In this document: positions 52,574-61,407 of the stretch, in pieces | Layout of the letters: each line of letters begins with the position of its first letter | Position numbering within the stretch: the stretch's first letter is position 1 | Assembly (NCBI RefSeq): GCF_000009265.1 | Contig: NC_008380.1 | Coordinates: 3,663,501 to 3,727,500 of the forward strand | Reading direction: 5' to 3' | Origin: Rhizobium johnstonii 3841 | GTDB taxonomy: Bacteria; Pseudomonadota; Alphaproteobacteria; Rhizobiales; Rhizobiaceae | Length of the DNA stretch: 64,000 nt | Made by a program: the position numbers and the translations under genes | The notes under the pieces: model-generated | The model's database searches: none | Told to the model about the DNA's origin: nothing | The model's input: the letters and a program-made list of their open reading frames with translations, nothing else

Positions 52574-53677
52574 ATGACCCTCAAGACATTGACGGCGACC
52601 CTCGTCGCGTCGCTCGCCTTTGCGCCGCTTGCCCATGCCGATATCACCATCGGCCTGATCGCGCCGCTGACCGGCCCCGTCGCCGCCTATGGCGACCAGG
52701 TGAAGAACGGTGCGCAGACAGCCGTCGACGAGATCAACAAGAAGGGCGGGATTCTGGGCGAGAAGGTCGTCCTCGAACTGGCCGATGATGCCGGCGAACC
52801 GAAACAGGGCGTTTCCGCCGCCAACAAGGTCGTCGGCGACGGCATCCGCTTCGTCGTCGGGCCGGTGACATCGGGCGTCGCCATTCCCGTTTCGGACGTG
52901 CTTGCTGAAAACGGCGTGCTGATGGTCACCCCGACCGCGACGGCCCCCGACCTGACCAAGCGCGGTCTGACCAACGTGCTGCGCACCTGCGGCCGCGACG
53001 ACCAGCAGGCCGAAGTCGCCGCCAAATATGTGCTGAAGAATTTCAAGGACAAGCGCGTCGCCATCGTCAACGACAAGGGCGCCTACGGCAAGGGCCTCGC
53101 CGACGCCTTCAAGGCGACGCTGAACGCCGGCGGCATCACAGAAGTCGTCAATGACGCGATCACGCCTGGTGACAAGGATTTCAGCGCGCTCACCACCCGC
53201 ATCAAGTCCGAGAAGGTCGACGTGGTCTATTTCGGCGGCTACCACCCGGAAGGCGGCCTGCTCGCCCGCCAGCTGCATGACCTCGCCGCCAACGCGACGA
53301 TCATCGGCGGCGACGGACTCTCCAATACCGAATTCTGGGCAATCGGCACGGACGCCGCAGGAGGCACGATCTTCACCAACGCTTCGGACGCCACCAAGAG
53401 CCCGGATTCCAAAGCCGCAGCCGATGCGCTCGCCGCCAAGAACATCCCGGCCGAGGCCTTCACGCTGAACGCTTATGCCGCCGTCGAAGTGCTGAAAGCC
53501 GGCATCGAGAAGGCCGGCAGCGCCGAGGATGCGGAAGCCGTCGCGACCGCGTTGAAGGACGGCAAGGAGATCCCGACCGCCATCGGCAAGGTCACCTACG
53601 GCGAAACCGGCGACCTGACCTCGCAGAGTTTCTCGCTCTACAAGTGGGAGGCCGGCAAGATCGTCGCCGCCGAGTAA
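52574..53677 (+). CDS. Branched-chain amino acid ABC transporter substrate-binding protein (LivK-like)
   Basis: A 367-residue type I periplasmic binding protein. The signal peptide is about 1-22 (TATLVASLAFAPLAHA). The mature protein starts with the family's ITIGLIAPLTGPVAAYGDQVKNGAQTAVDEIN pattern and ends with an LYKWEAGKIV tail. It is a BraC/LivK homologue for leucine, isoleucine, valine or related substrates. No permease or ATPase genes lie next to it, so it would use components from elsewhere. It ends with a good terminator. Confidence 0.9.
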   Translation: MTLKTLTATLVASLAFAPLAHADITIGLIAPLTGPVAAYGDQVKNGAQTAVDEINKKGGILGEKVVLELADDAGEPKQGVSAANKVVGDGIRFVVGPVTSGVAIPVSDVLAENGVLMVTPTATAPDLTKRGLTNVLRTCGRDDQQAEVAAKYVLKNFKDKRVAIVNDKGAYGKGLADAFKATLNAGGITEVVNDAITPGDKDFSALTTRIKSEKVDVVYFGGYHPEGGLLARQLHDLAANATIIGGDGLSNTEFWAIGTDAAGGTIFTNASDATKSPDSKAAADALAAKNIPAEAFTLNAYAAVEVLKAGIEKAGSAEDAEAVATALKDGKEIPTAIGKVTYGETGDLTSQSFSLYKWEAGKIVAAE

Positions 53678-53697
53678 AGCATCGCTGACCGTCACCG

Positions 53698-53730
53698 ACC
53701 GGGCGCCCCTGTGGCGCCCGGTTTCGTTTT
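53698..53730 (+). terminator. Intrinsic terminator after the LivK-like gene
   Basis: ACCGGGCGCC-CCTGT-GGCGCCCGGT (10-bp stem, 5-nt loop) is followed by TTCGTTTT. It lies 20 bp past the stop codon. Confidence 0.85.
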
Positions 53731-53796
53731 GCGGCACTCGCTTGTCGCGAAAGATCGGCTATAAGTTTCGGAATCGGTTGCAACGTGAGCAATGCC

Positions 53797-55494
53797 ATGA
53801 CCAGCAAACTCGAGCGTTTCATCGACCAGGGCGTTGGCCGTGTGCCGGCCGATATTGTGCTGAAGGGCGGCTGCTTCTTCGATCTCGTCACCGGCGAACT
53901 CGTCCAGTCGGACATTGCGATCGGCGCCGATCGCATCGTCGGCACCTCAGGCAATTATGAGGGCGAAACCGAGATCGATATCTCGGGCAGGATCGTCGTT
54001 CCCGGCTTCATCGACACACATCTGCACATCGAATCCTCGCTCGTCACACCGCATGAATTCGATCGCTGCGTTCTGCCCTATGGTGTCACCACCGCCATCT
54101 GCGATCCGCACGAAATCGCCAATGTGCTTGGAGCCGCCGGCATCGAATTCTTTCTCGAGTCCGCGCTGGAGACGATCATGGACATCCGCGTCCAGCTCTC
54201 CTCCTGCGTTCCGGCGACGCATCTCGAAACCTCCGGTGCCGACCTGCCGATCGAAAGCCTCCTGCCCTACCGCCACCATCCAAAGGTCATTGGCCTTGCC
54301 GAATTCATGAATTTCCCCGGCGTCATCCACAAAGACCCTATCTGCATGGCCAAGCTCGACGCCTTCCAGGGCGGCCATATCGACGGTCATGCGCCGCTGC
54401 TCTCCGGCAACGACCTCAACGGCTATCTCGCAGCCGGCATCCGCACCGAGCACGAATGCACGACCGCCAGCGAAGCACTGGAAAAGATCCGCAAGGGCGT
54501 GCATATCCTCGTACGCGAGGGTTCGGTCTCCAAGGATCTCGCGGCGCTGATGCCCATCATCACCGAGCGGCTTTCACCCTTCCTCGCGCTCTGCACCGAC
54601 GACCGCAATCCGCTCGATATCGCCGAACAGGGCCATCTCGACCACATGATCCGCACGGCGATCGCAAGCCGCGTCGAGCCCCTGGCGATTTACCGCGCCG
54701 CCTCGATTTCGGCCGCCCGCGCCTTCGGCCTCAAAGACCGTGGCCTGGTCGCGCCGGGCTGGCGCGCCGATCTGGTGGTTCTCGACAGCCTGGAAAACTG
54801 CCGCGCCGACATGGTCTTCTCGGCCGGTCGCCGCGTCACCGATGCGCTCTTTTCCTCGCGCAGGCCGGTTGCCCCGATCGGCCTCGACAGCGTCAAGGCC
54901 CGGCCCGTCAACGCCGCCCATTTCGGCGTCCCGGTCGCCGAGGGCGAGACGCCCGTCATCGGCGTCATACCGGGCAAGATCATCACCGAGCATCGCCGCT
55001 ATCGCCTGCCCGTCAGGGGCAACGAGGCGGCAGTCGATCTTGCCAACGATATCATCAAGGTCGCCGTCATCGAGCGCCACGGCAAGAACGGCAACCATGC
55101 CAACGGCTTCGTCCAGGGTTTTGGCCTGAAGAAGGGTGCGATCGCCTCGACCGTCGGCCATGACAGCCACAATATCTGCGTCGTCGGTGTCAGCGAGGAC
55201 GACATGGCACGCGCCGCAAATCGACTTAGCGAGATCAAGGGCGGCTTCGTCGTCGTCGAAGACGGCAAAGTCACTGGCGAAATCGCCCTGCCCATCGCCG
55301 GCTTGATGAGCCTCGAGCCCTACGAGACGGTCCGCGATACGCTCCACCAGCTGCGCAAAGCCGCCTTCGCGCTCGGCGCCACGCTGGAGGAACCCTTCCT
55401 CCAGCTCGCCTTCCTGCCACTGCCGGTCATCCCGCACCTGAAGATATCCGATCGCGGCATGGTTGACGTCGACAAGTTCGCGCTGATCGGGTGA
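53797..55494 (+). CDS. ade: Adenine deaminase
   Basis: A 565-residue AdeC-type amidohydrolase that deaminates adenine to hypoxanthine. Metal motifs are GFIDTHLHIESS (about 66-77), CDPHEIAN near 100, DGHAPLLSG near 190, EHECT near 218 and CTDDRNP near 266. The C-terminal half has IASTVGHDSHNICVVG near 447 and VVVEDGKV. ATG 53797 gives the usual length, with GTG 53785 as an alternative. Confidence 0.95.
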   Translation: MTSKLERFIDQGVGRVPADIVLKGGCFFDLVTGELVQSDIAIGADRIVGTSGNYEGETEIDISGRIVVPGFIDTHLHIESSLVTPHEFDRCVLPYGVTTAICDPHEIANVLGAAGIEFFLESALETIMDIRVQLSSCVPATHLETSGADLPIESLLPYRHHPKVIGLAEFMNFPGVIHKDPICMAKLDAFQGGHIDGHAPLLSGNDLNGYLAAGIRTEHECTTASEALEKIRKGVHILVREGSVSKDLAALMPIITERLSPFLALCTDDRNPLDIAEQGHLDHMIRTAIASRVEPLAIYRAASISAARAFGLKDRGLVAPGWRADLVVLDSLENCRADMVFSAGRRVTDALFSSRRPVAPIGLDSVKARPVNAAHFGVPVAEGETPVIGVIPGKIITEHRRYRLPVRGNEAAVDLANDIIKVAVIERHGKNGNHANGFVQGFGLKKGAIASTVGHDSHNICVVGVSEDDMARAANRLSEIKGGFVVVEDGKVTGEIALPIAGLMSLEPYETVRDTLHQLRKAAFALGATLEEPFLQLAFLPLPVIPHLKISDRGMVDVDKFALIG

Positions 55495-55552
55495 CGGAAT
55501 CCTTGGCAAATTCCGCGGCAGCGCTTATTTTGCGGTAACGTTGGAGCCGATC

Positions 55553-55753
55553 ATGACGAAGCTGGAACAGATTAAAAAAAACGTTACCGAACTCGATAAG
55601 TACGAGTTCGAAGCCTTTTCGGCGTGGTTTGAAACCCTTCAAGCCGAACGCTGGGACAGGCAAATGGAAGCAGATGCTGCTGGTGGCAAACTCGATCATC
55701 TCGCCGAGAAAGCCTTTGCCGATTTTCGTGCCGGAAAGACCAGACGGCTTTGA
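55553..55753 (+). CDS. Antitoxin-like small protein (66 aa)
   Basis: A 66-residue, helical and charged protein (NVTELDKYEFEAFSAWFETLQAE). It lies just upstream of the RelE/ParE-type gene, with a TGA/TTG overlap (stop 55751-55753, next start 55750). Position, size and helical character fit a type II antitoxin. A DNA-binding N-terminus is not obvious. Confidence 0.72.
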   Translation: MTKLEQIKKNVTELDKYEFEAFSAWFETLQAERWDRQMEADAAGGKLDHLAEKAFADFRAGKTRRL

Positions 55754-56151
55754 AACACCACGCAACTCCTGCCTTCTGGGAGACGTATGACCGCTTGCCT
55801 GAACAGATACAGAAGCTGGCTGACGAAAGCTTCGATCTGCTTAAACAGGATCCCAGATATCCCTCCTTGCATTTCAAGTGCGTCGGTCGCTTTTGGTCGG
55901 CGCGCGTCGGCACATCCTGGAGAGCTTTAGCTGTCTGGGATGGAAATGACGTCATCTGGTTTTGGATCGGCTCGCACGCGGATTACGAAGCTTTTGAAAT
56001 AGCCATCAAACCCGCGCACAAAACCCATCCAGCGCCGCAAGCTTCACTGACCCCGCGCCAGCCACTGGCCGGAAGCCCGGCATATCGAACGGTTCCCCGA
56101 GCACCATGCCATCGGGCAGGCGGAATTCCGCCGGTTTGCGCGTCAGGTTGA
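55750..56151 (+). CDS. RelE/ParE-type toxin with read-through C-terminal extension
   Basis: Residues 1 to about 85 form a RelE/ParE-like fold (PAFWETYDRLPEQIQKLADES, then HFKCVGRFWSARVGTSWRALAV and IWFWIGSHADYEAF). The usual domain would end near residue 88, but the frame runs on for about 45 residues with a Pro/Arg-rich composition. It overlaps the 3' end of aglA, on the other strand, by 146 bp. The TTG start overlaps the antitoxin stop. Loss of the original stop codon seems likely. Confidence 0.72.
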   Translation: MKHHATPAFWETYDRLPEQIQKLADESFDLLKQDPRYPSLHFKCVGRFWSARVGTSWRALAVWDGNDVIWFWIGSHADYEAFEIAIKPAHKTHPAPQASLTPRQPLAGSPAYRTVPRAPCHRAGGIPPVCASG

Positions 56152-57652
56152 AAACGAAGAGCAGTTTTTCGCCGTTCTTTTCGCGAGTGAAAGCGAGCAG
56201 ATCCTGGTTGGTGCCGATGAACGCCATGTCGCCGTCGATCAGCGCCGGGTGGCTCTTCCGGAATGCGAGCGTCTTGCGGTAGTGATGCAGCACCGAGCTG
56301 TCGCTCGTCTCCTGCGTATCCACGGAAAGCGCCGCCTGCTCGTAAGGCACCGGCAGCCAGCTCTTTTCCGCGGATGTGAAGCCCGCATGCGCCTTGCCGG
56401 CTTCCCAGGGCATCGGTGTGCGGCATCCATCGCGGCCCTTGAAGGCCGGCCAGAAGCGGATGCCGTAGGGGTCGCGCAGATCCTCGAAGGCGAGCTCGGC
56501 TTCCGGCAGGCCGAGTTCCTCGCCTTGATAGAGGCAGATCGAGCCACGCAGCGCCGCAAGCACCGAGATCGCCAGCTTGGCGATGACAGGCCGCTCTTCC
56601 TCCGTCCGCGCGAAACGGCTGACGTGGCGCATGACGTCGTGATTGGAAAAAGCCCAGCAGACCCAGCCGTCCGTGACTGCTTTCTGGAAGGCCTCGACGC
56701 AGCCGCGAATATGCTCGGCGGTGAAATCCGGCCCGAGCAGGTCGAATGTGTAGCACATGTGCAGCTTGTCGCCGCCGCTCGTATAGGCGCCAACCGTCTT
56801 CAGCGAACGCGCGCCATCGCCAACTTCGCCGACGGTCGTGCGATCCTCGTACTGGTTGAGCAGCGCCCGGAAGCGCTTGAGGAAATCGACATTTTCCGGC
56901 TGCGTCTTGTCGTAGAGGTGGTTCTGCATGCCGTAGGGGTTGCTGTCGGGGGCATCGAGGCCTGCATCATCCTCATCAGGCTCGTGCGGCGGATTGCTCC
57001 TGAGCAGCTTGTCGCAGAAATAATAATTGACCGTGTCCAGCCGGAAGCCGTCGACGCCGCGGTCGAGCCAGAACTTCACCGTCTCGAGGACCGCTTCCTG
57101 CACGGCCTTGCTGTGGAAGTTGAGGTCCGGCTGCGAGGTCAGGAAATTGTGCTGGTAATATTGCCGGCGCACGCCATCCCATTCCCAGCCCGGCCCGCCG
57201 AAGATCGACAACCAGTTGTTCGGGGCCGTGCCGTCAGGCTTCGGATCGGCCCAGACATACCAGTCCGCCTTGGGATTGGTCCGGCTCGATCGGCTCTCGA
57301 CGAACCAGGGATGCCGGTCGGAAGTGTGCGAGATCACCTGGTCGATGACGACCTTGATGCCGAGCTTGTGCGCTTCGCCCATCATCTCGTCGAAATCGGC
57401 CAGCGTCCCGAAGATCGGATCGACGTCGCAATAATCGGAAACGTCGTAGCCCATGTCGGCCATCGGCGACTTGAAGAAAGGCGAGAGCCAGATCGCGTCG
57501 ACGCCGAGGCTGGCAATATGCGGCAGCCGGCGGGTGATTCCCCTGAGATCGCCGAGACCATCGCTGTTGGTGTCCTGAAACGAGCGCGGATAGACCTGAT
57601 AGATCACCGCGCCACGCCACCAATCCGCACTCCCGCCTGCCTGCAATGCCAT
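56006..57652 (-). CDS. aglA: Alpha-glucosidase (GH13), AglA-like
   Basis: A 548-residue GH13 glycosidase hydrolysing alpha-glucosides such as sucrose, maltose or trehalulose-type sugars. The four family motifs are visible: VIDQVISHTS near 101, GFRLDTVNYY near 202 (Asp nucleophile), EVGDG near 271 (acid) and FSNHDVMRH near 331. The start ATG 57652 opens MALQAGGSADWWRGAVIYQV. The gene resembles aglA of rhizobia. Its 3' end is overlapped by the toxin gene. It is divergent from oppA with 286 bp between starts. Confidence 0.92.
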   Translation of the reverse strand: MALQAGGSADWWRGAVIYQVYPRSFQDTNSDGLGDLRGITRRLPHIASLGVDAIWLSPFFKSPMADMGYDVSDYCDVDPIFGTLADFDEMMGEAHKLGIKVVIDQVISHTSDRHPWFVESRSSRTNPKADWYVWADPKPDGTAPNNWLSIFGGPGWEWDGVRRQYYQHNFLTSQPDLNFHSKAVQEAVLETVKFWLDRGVDGFRLDTVNYYFCDKLLRSNPPHEPDEDDAGLDAPDSNPYGMQNHLYDKTQPENVDFLKRFRALLNQYEDRTTVGEVGDGARSLKTVGAYTSGGDKLHMCYTFDLLGPDFTAEHIRGCVEAFQKAVTDGWVCWAFSNHDVMRHVSRFARTEEERPVIAKLAISVLAALRGSICLYQGEELGLPEAELAFEDLRDPYGIRFWPAFKGRDGCRTPMPWEAGKAHAGFTSAEKSWLPVPYEQAALSVDTQETSDSSVLHHYRKTLAFRKSHPALIDGDMAFIGTNQDLLAFTREKNGEKLLFVFNLTRKPAEFRLPDGMVLGEPFDMPGFRPVAGAGSVKLAALDGFCARV

Positions 57653-57938
57653 CGGCTACATCTCCTGCCTCGTTTGCGCTCGTCACACTAAAGCGGACGA
57701 AACAAAAGACAACCATGTGAAGCGGTTATGAAGGCGTTGCGAAACGCCGCGACGCATCGTCGCGATCCGACAAGGAGGAGACGTATATAGGCTTGTCCAC
57801 AACCCGGCTCCACCCTCCGGATTTGGGGTTGCAACGCAAAGCCTTTGCGATAATGTGCGCGCTGACCTGCACGTAAGAGGTCAAACACCGGGAACAAATG
57901 TCTAATAAAGGCGAAAAGCCTAGAAAGGTGGACCCACC

Positions 57939-59519
57939 ATGAACCATTTCGCGAAAAAATTTCTCGCATCTGCAATGCTTGGCACATTGCTGGCGTTTTC
58001 GGCCCATGCGGCCACGCTCAACATTCACAATGGTGGCGACCCGCAGTCGCTCGATCCGCAGAAGCTTTCCGGCGACTGGGAGAACCGTATCGCCGGCGAC
58101 ATTTTCGAGGGCCTTGTCACCGAGGACGCCAAGGATAATCCGATCCCCGGCCAGGCTGAAAGCTGGACGATTTCGCCTGATGGCAAGGTCTACACCTTCA
58201 AGCTTCGCGACGGCATCAAGTGGTCCGATGGCCAGCCGGTAACGGCAGGAGACTTCGTCTTCGCCTTCCAGCGCCTCGTCGACCCGAAGAATGCCGCCGA
58301 TTATGCCTATCTGCAGTTCACCATCAAGAACGCCGAAAAGATCAACAAGGGCGAGATCACCGATCTCAACCAGCTCGGCGTCAAGGCGATCGACGACAAG
58401 ACGCTCGAAATCACCCTCGAAAACTCCACCCCTTATTTCCTCAATGCCTTGATGCATTACACCGCCTATCCGCTGCCGAAGCATGTCGTCGAGGCGAAGG
58501 GACAGGATTGGGTCAAGATCGGCAACATCGTCACTAACGGCCCCTACAAGCCGGTGGAATGGGTTCCGGGCTCGCATGTCACCACCGTCAAGAACGACCA
58601 GTGGTACGACACCAAGGACCTGAAGATCGATGGCGCAAAGTTCTTCGTGCTCGAGGATCAGGAAGCCGCGCTGAAGCGCTACCGCGCCGGCGAGTTCGAC
58701 ATCCTCACCGACTTCCCGACCGACCAGTACGAGTGGATGAAGAAGAACCTGCCGGGCCAGGCGCATGTCGCCCCCTTCTCCGGCCTCTACTATTACGTCG
58801 TAAATTCACAGAAGCCACCCTTCAGCGACAAGCGCGTCCGCCAGGCGCTCTCCATGGCGATCAACCGTGAAGTGATCGGCCCGCAGATCCTCGGCACCGG
58901 CGAACTGCCGGCCTATTCCTGGGTTCCGCCGGGCACGGCGAATTACGGCGAGCCGGCCTATGTCAGCTGGAAGGACCTGCCCTATAGCGAGAAGGTCGCC
59001 GAAGCCAAGAAGCTTCTGACCGAAGCCGGTTTCGGCCCGGACAAGCCGCTGCACGCTGTCCTCAGCTACAACACCAACGACAATCACAAACGCATCGCCG
59101 TCGCCATCGCTTCCATGTGGAAGCCGCTCGGCGTCGATGTCGAGCTCGTCAATGCCGAAACCAAGGTGCATTACGACCAGATGCAGCGTGGCCAGGTTGA
59201 AATCGGCCGCGCCGGCTGGCTCGCCGACTACAACGACCCTGATAATTTCCTGAACCTCTTGGTGACAGGCGTGCAGATGAACTACGGCCGCTGGTCCAAT
59301 CCCGAGTACGACAAGATGATCAAGGAAGGCAACGCCGAGACGGATCTCACCAAGCGTGCCGCGATCTTCAAGAAGGCCGAGCAGCTGGCGCTCGATGAAT
59401 CCGCCGCTCTGCCGATCTACTACTACGTCTCGAAGAATGTCGTTTCGCCGAAGATCGAAGGCTTCGTCGACAACATCCAAGACATCCACCGCACCCGCTG
59501 GCTGTCGATGAAAGAGTAA
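57939..59519 (+). CDS. oppA: Oligopeptide ABC transporter substrate-binding protein (OppA-like)
   Basis: A 526-residue type II periplasmic binding protein of the OppA/MppA group. It has a signal peptide (about 1-25, SAMLGTLLAFSAHA). NGGDPQSLDPQKLSGDWENR, typical of OppA, comes next, followed by GLVTEDAKDNPIPGQAESW and TFKLRDGIKWSDG. The C-terminus ends in DESAALPIYYYVSKNVV-type sequence. It likely binds short peptides or murein peptides. A hairpin separates it from oppB. AGAAAGGTGG is near the ATG. Confidence 0.92.
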   Translation: MNHFAKKFLASAMLGTLLAFSAHAATLNIHNGGDPQSLDPQKLSGDWENRIAGDIFEGLVTEDAKDNPIPGQAESWTISPDGKVYTFKLRDGIKWSDGQPVTAGDFVFAFQRLVDPKNAADYAYLQFTIKNAEKINKGEITDLNQLGVKAIDDKTLEITLENSTPYFLNALMHYTAYPLPKHVVEAKGQDWVKIGNIVTNGPYKPVEWVPGSHVTTVKNDQWYDTKDLKIDGAKFFVLEDQEAALKRYRAGEFDILTDFPTDQYEWMKKNLPGQAHVAPFSGLYYYVVNSQKPPFSDKRVRQALSMAINREVIGPQILGTGELPAYSWVPPGTANYGEPAYVSWKDLPYSEKVAEAKKLLTEAGFGPDKPLHAVLSYNTNDNHKRIAVAIASMWKPLGVDVELVNAETKVHYDQMQRGQVEIGRAGWLADYNDPDNFLNLLVTGVQMNYGRWSNPEYDKMIKEGNAETDLTKRAAIFKKAEQLALDESAALPIYYYVSKNVVSPKIEGFVDNIQDIHRTRWLSMKE

Positions 59520-59526
59520 GGGAAAA

Positions 59527-59557
59527 CGGTCCTTTCCGCGCATTGCGGAAAGGACCG
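59527..59557 (+). promoter_or_regulatory. Perfect hairpin between oppA and oppB
   Basis: CGGTCCTTTCCGC and GCGGAAAGGACCG (13-bp perfect arms) surround GCATT, 8 nt after the oppA stop. No T tract follows, so it more likely protects the oppA mRNA from 3' decay or slows read-through than terminates fully. Confidence 0.7.
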
Positions 59558-59567
59558 GCCCACGATC

Positions 59568-60491
59568 ATGATCAAATACGCACTCCGTCGCCTGCTATCG
59601 ACGATCCCCGTTCTGTGGATCGCCGTCACAGCCTGCTTTTTTGTTTTGCGCCTTGCCCCCGGCGGCCCTTTCGATGGCGAAAGGCCATTGCCGCCGGTGA
59701 TCCTGAAGAACCTTGCGATCCACTACAATCTCGACAAGCCGCTCATCCAGCAGTACCTGATCTATGTCGGTGACCTGCTCCGGGGCGATCTCGGCCCTTC
59801 CTTCGCCAGCGAGGATTTCACCGTCGCCCAGCAGATCATGATCGGTCTGCCCTACACTTTCACCATCGGTACGGCTGCCTTCCTGATTGCCATCATCGTC
59901 GGCGTCGCCGTCGGCTGTCTTGGGGCGCTTTATCAGAACAAGGCGCCGGATTATATTCTGGGCGCGCTCATTCTGATCGGCGTCGTACTGCCGAACTTCC
60001 TGATCGCGCCCATCCTGCAGCTCGTCTTCGGCATCCATCTCGCGTGGTTTCCGGTCGGCGGCTGGGGCGATGGCTCGATCAAATACCTCATCCTGCCGAT
60101 CGTCGTGCTGGCGCTGCCGCATGCCGGCCGTATCTCGCGCATCACACGCGGCTCGATGATCGAGGTAATGAACCAGAACTTCATCCGCACCGCCAAGGCC
60201 AAGGGCATAGGCCCGCGGCTGACGGTCATGCGCCACGCGCTGAAGCCCGCTTTGATGCCTGTCGTCTCCTATCTGGGTCCGGCGGCAAGCTACCTTCTCA
60301 CCGGCTCGCTGGTTGTCGAGAGCATCTTCGGATTGCCCGGCATCGGCCGCTATTTCGTCAACGCAGCGCTGAACCGCGATTACGGCATGGTTCTCGGCAC
60401 GGTCATTTTCTACATGGTGCTCATCGTGTTCCTGAATCTTCTCGTCGATATCGCCTATGCGTGGCTCGATCCGAAAGTGAGAAACCGATGA
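59568..60491 (+). CDS. oppB: Oligopeptide ABC transporter permease OppB
   Basis: A 307-residue permease with six membrane helices. The N-terminal pattern YALRRLLSTIPVLWIAVTACFF is OppB/DppB-like. The EAA loop RTAKAKGIGPRLTVMRHALKPALMP is near 206-230. It overlaps oppC by 4 bp. Confidence 0.94.
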   Translation: MIKYALRRLLSTIPVLWIAVTACFFVLRLAPGGPFDGERPLPPVILKNLAIHYNLDKPLIQQYLIYVGDLLRGDLGPSFASEDFTVAQQIMIGLPYTFTIGTAAFLIAIIVGVAVGCLGALYQNKAPDYILGALILIGVVLPNFLIAPILQLVFGIHLAWFPVGGWGDGSIKYLILPIVVLALPHAGRISRITRGSMIEVMNQNFIRTAKAKGIGPRLTVMRHALKPALMPVVSYLGPAASYLLTGSLVVESIFGLPGIGRYFVNAALNRDYGMVLGTVIFYMVLIVFLNLLVDIAYAWLDPKVRNR

Positions 60492-61405
60492 TCCTAAACC
60501 CCGCAAAACGCGAGCTGCTCGCCCAGGAGCTTCTGGAGGCGGAAGGCCTTGCTCCCCAAAGCCGCTCGCTCACCAAGGATGCCTTGCGCCGCCTTGGGCG
60601 CAACAAGGCCGCCGTCCTGTCGATCGTCGTCCTGACGGTACTGATCCTCGCCGCCTTCCTCGGCCCCTGGTTCATTCCCTTCAACTATGAGGATCCGGAT
60701 TGGGCAGCCTTCCGCATACCGCCCTCGATCGAGACCGGCCACTATTTCGGCACCGATCCGAACGGCCGCGACCTTCTCGCCCGCGTCCTTTACGGCACCC
60801 GCGTCTCGCTTGCCGTGGCGCTGACGGCGACCGTCGTCTCCGTCTTCATCGGCGTGCTCTACGGCGCAGTATCGGGCTATATCGGCGGCAGGCTGGATGC
60901 GATCATGATGCGCTTCGTCGACATCATGTATGCGCTTCCCTATATCCTCTTCGTCATCCTGCTGATGGTGATCTTCGGCCGCAACGTCTATCTGCTGTTT
61001 GCTGCCATCGGCGCGCTGGAATGGCTGACCATGGCCCGCATCGTGCGCGGCCAGACTCTGTCGATCAAGCATCGCGAATTCCTCGAAGCGGCCCGCGCAT
61101 CCGGGCAGCGGCCGTTCAAGATCATCATCAAGCACATCATCCCGAACCTCGTCGGACCCGTGGTCATCTTCGCAGCGTTGACGGTGCCTGAAATCATCGC
61201 CACCGAAAGCTTCCTCTCCTATCTCGGCTTCGGCGTGCAGGAGCCGCTGACCTCGCTCGGCACGCTGATCGCCGAGGGAACCGATGCCATGGAAAGCATG
61301 CCGTGGCTGCTGGTCTTCCCGGCAAGCTTCCTCGTGGCCCTGTTGCTCAGCCTGCTCTTCATCGGCGACGGCCTGCGCGACGCGTTCGACCCGAAGGATC
61401 GCTAA
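60488..61405 (+). CDS. oppC: Oligopeptide ABC transporter permease OppC
   Basis: A 305-residue permease with six helices and the OppC family N-terminal region (SLTKDALRRLGRNKAAVLSI). A GTDPNGRDLLARVLYGTRVSLAVA block is near 90-113, and the EAA loop EAARASGQRPFKIIIKHIIPNLVGP is near 200-224. Its start overlaps oppB (ATGA), and oppD begins 2 bp after its stop. Confidence 0.94.
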   Translation: MILNPAKRELLAQELLEAEGLAPQSRSLTKDALRRLGRNKAAVLSIVVLTVLILAAFLGPWFIPFNYEDPDWAAFRIPPSIETGHYFGTDPNGRDLLARVLYGTRVSLAVALTATVVSVFIGVLYGAVSGYIGGRLDAIMMRFVDIMYALPYILFVILLMVIFGRNVYLLFAAIGALEWLTMARIVRGQTLSIKHREFLEAARASGQRPFKIIIKHIIPNLVGPVVIFAALTVPEIIATESFLSYLGFGVQEPLTSLGTLIAEGTDAMESMPWLLVFPASFLVALLLSLLFIGDGLRDAFDPKDR

Positions 61406-61407
61406 GA

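Noticed and set aside
56249..57691. A 480-codon plus-strand ORF opposite aglA
   Set aside because: It is the reverse shadow of the GH13 gene, which shows all family motifs.
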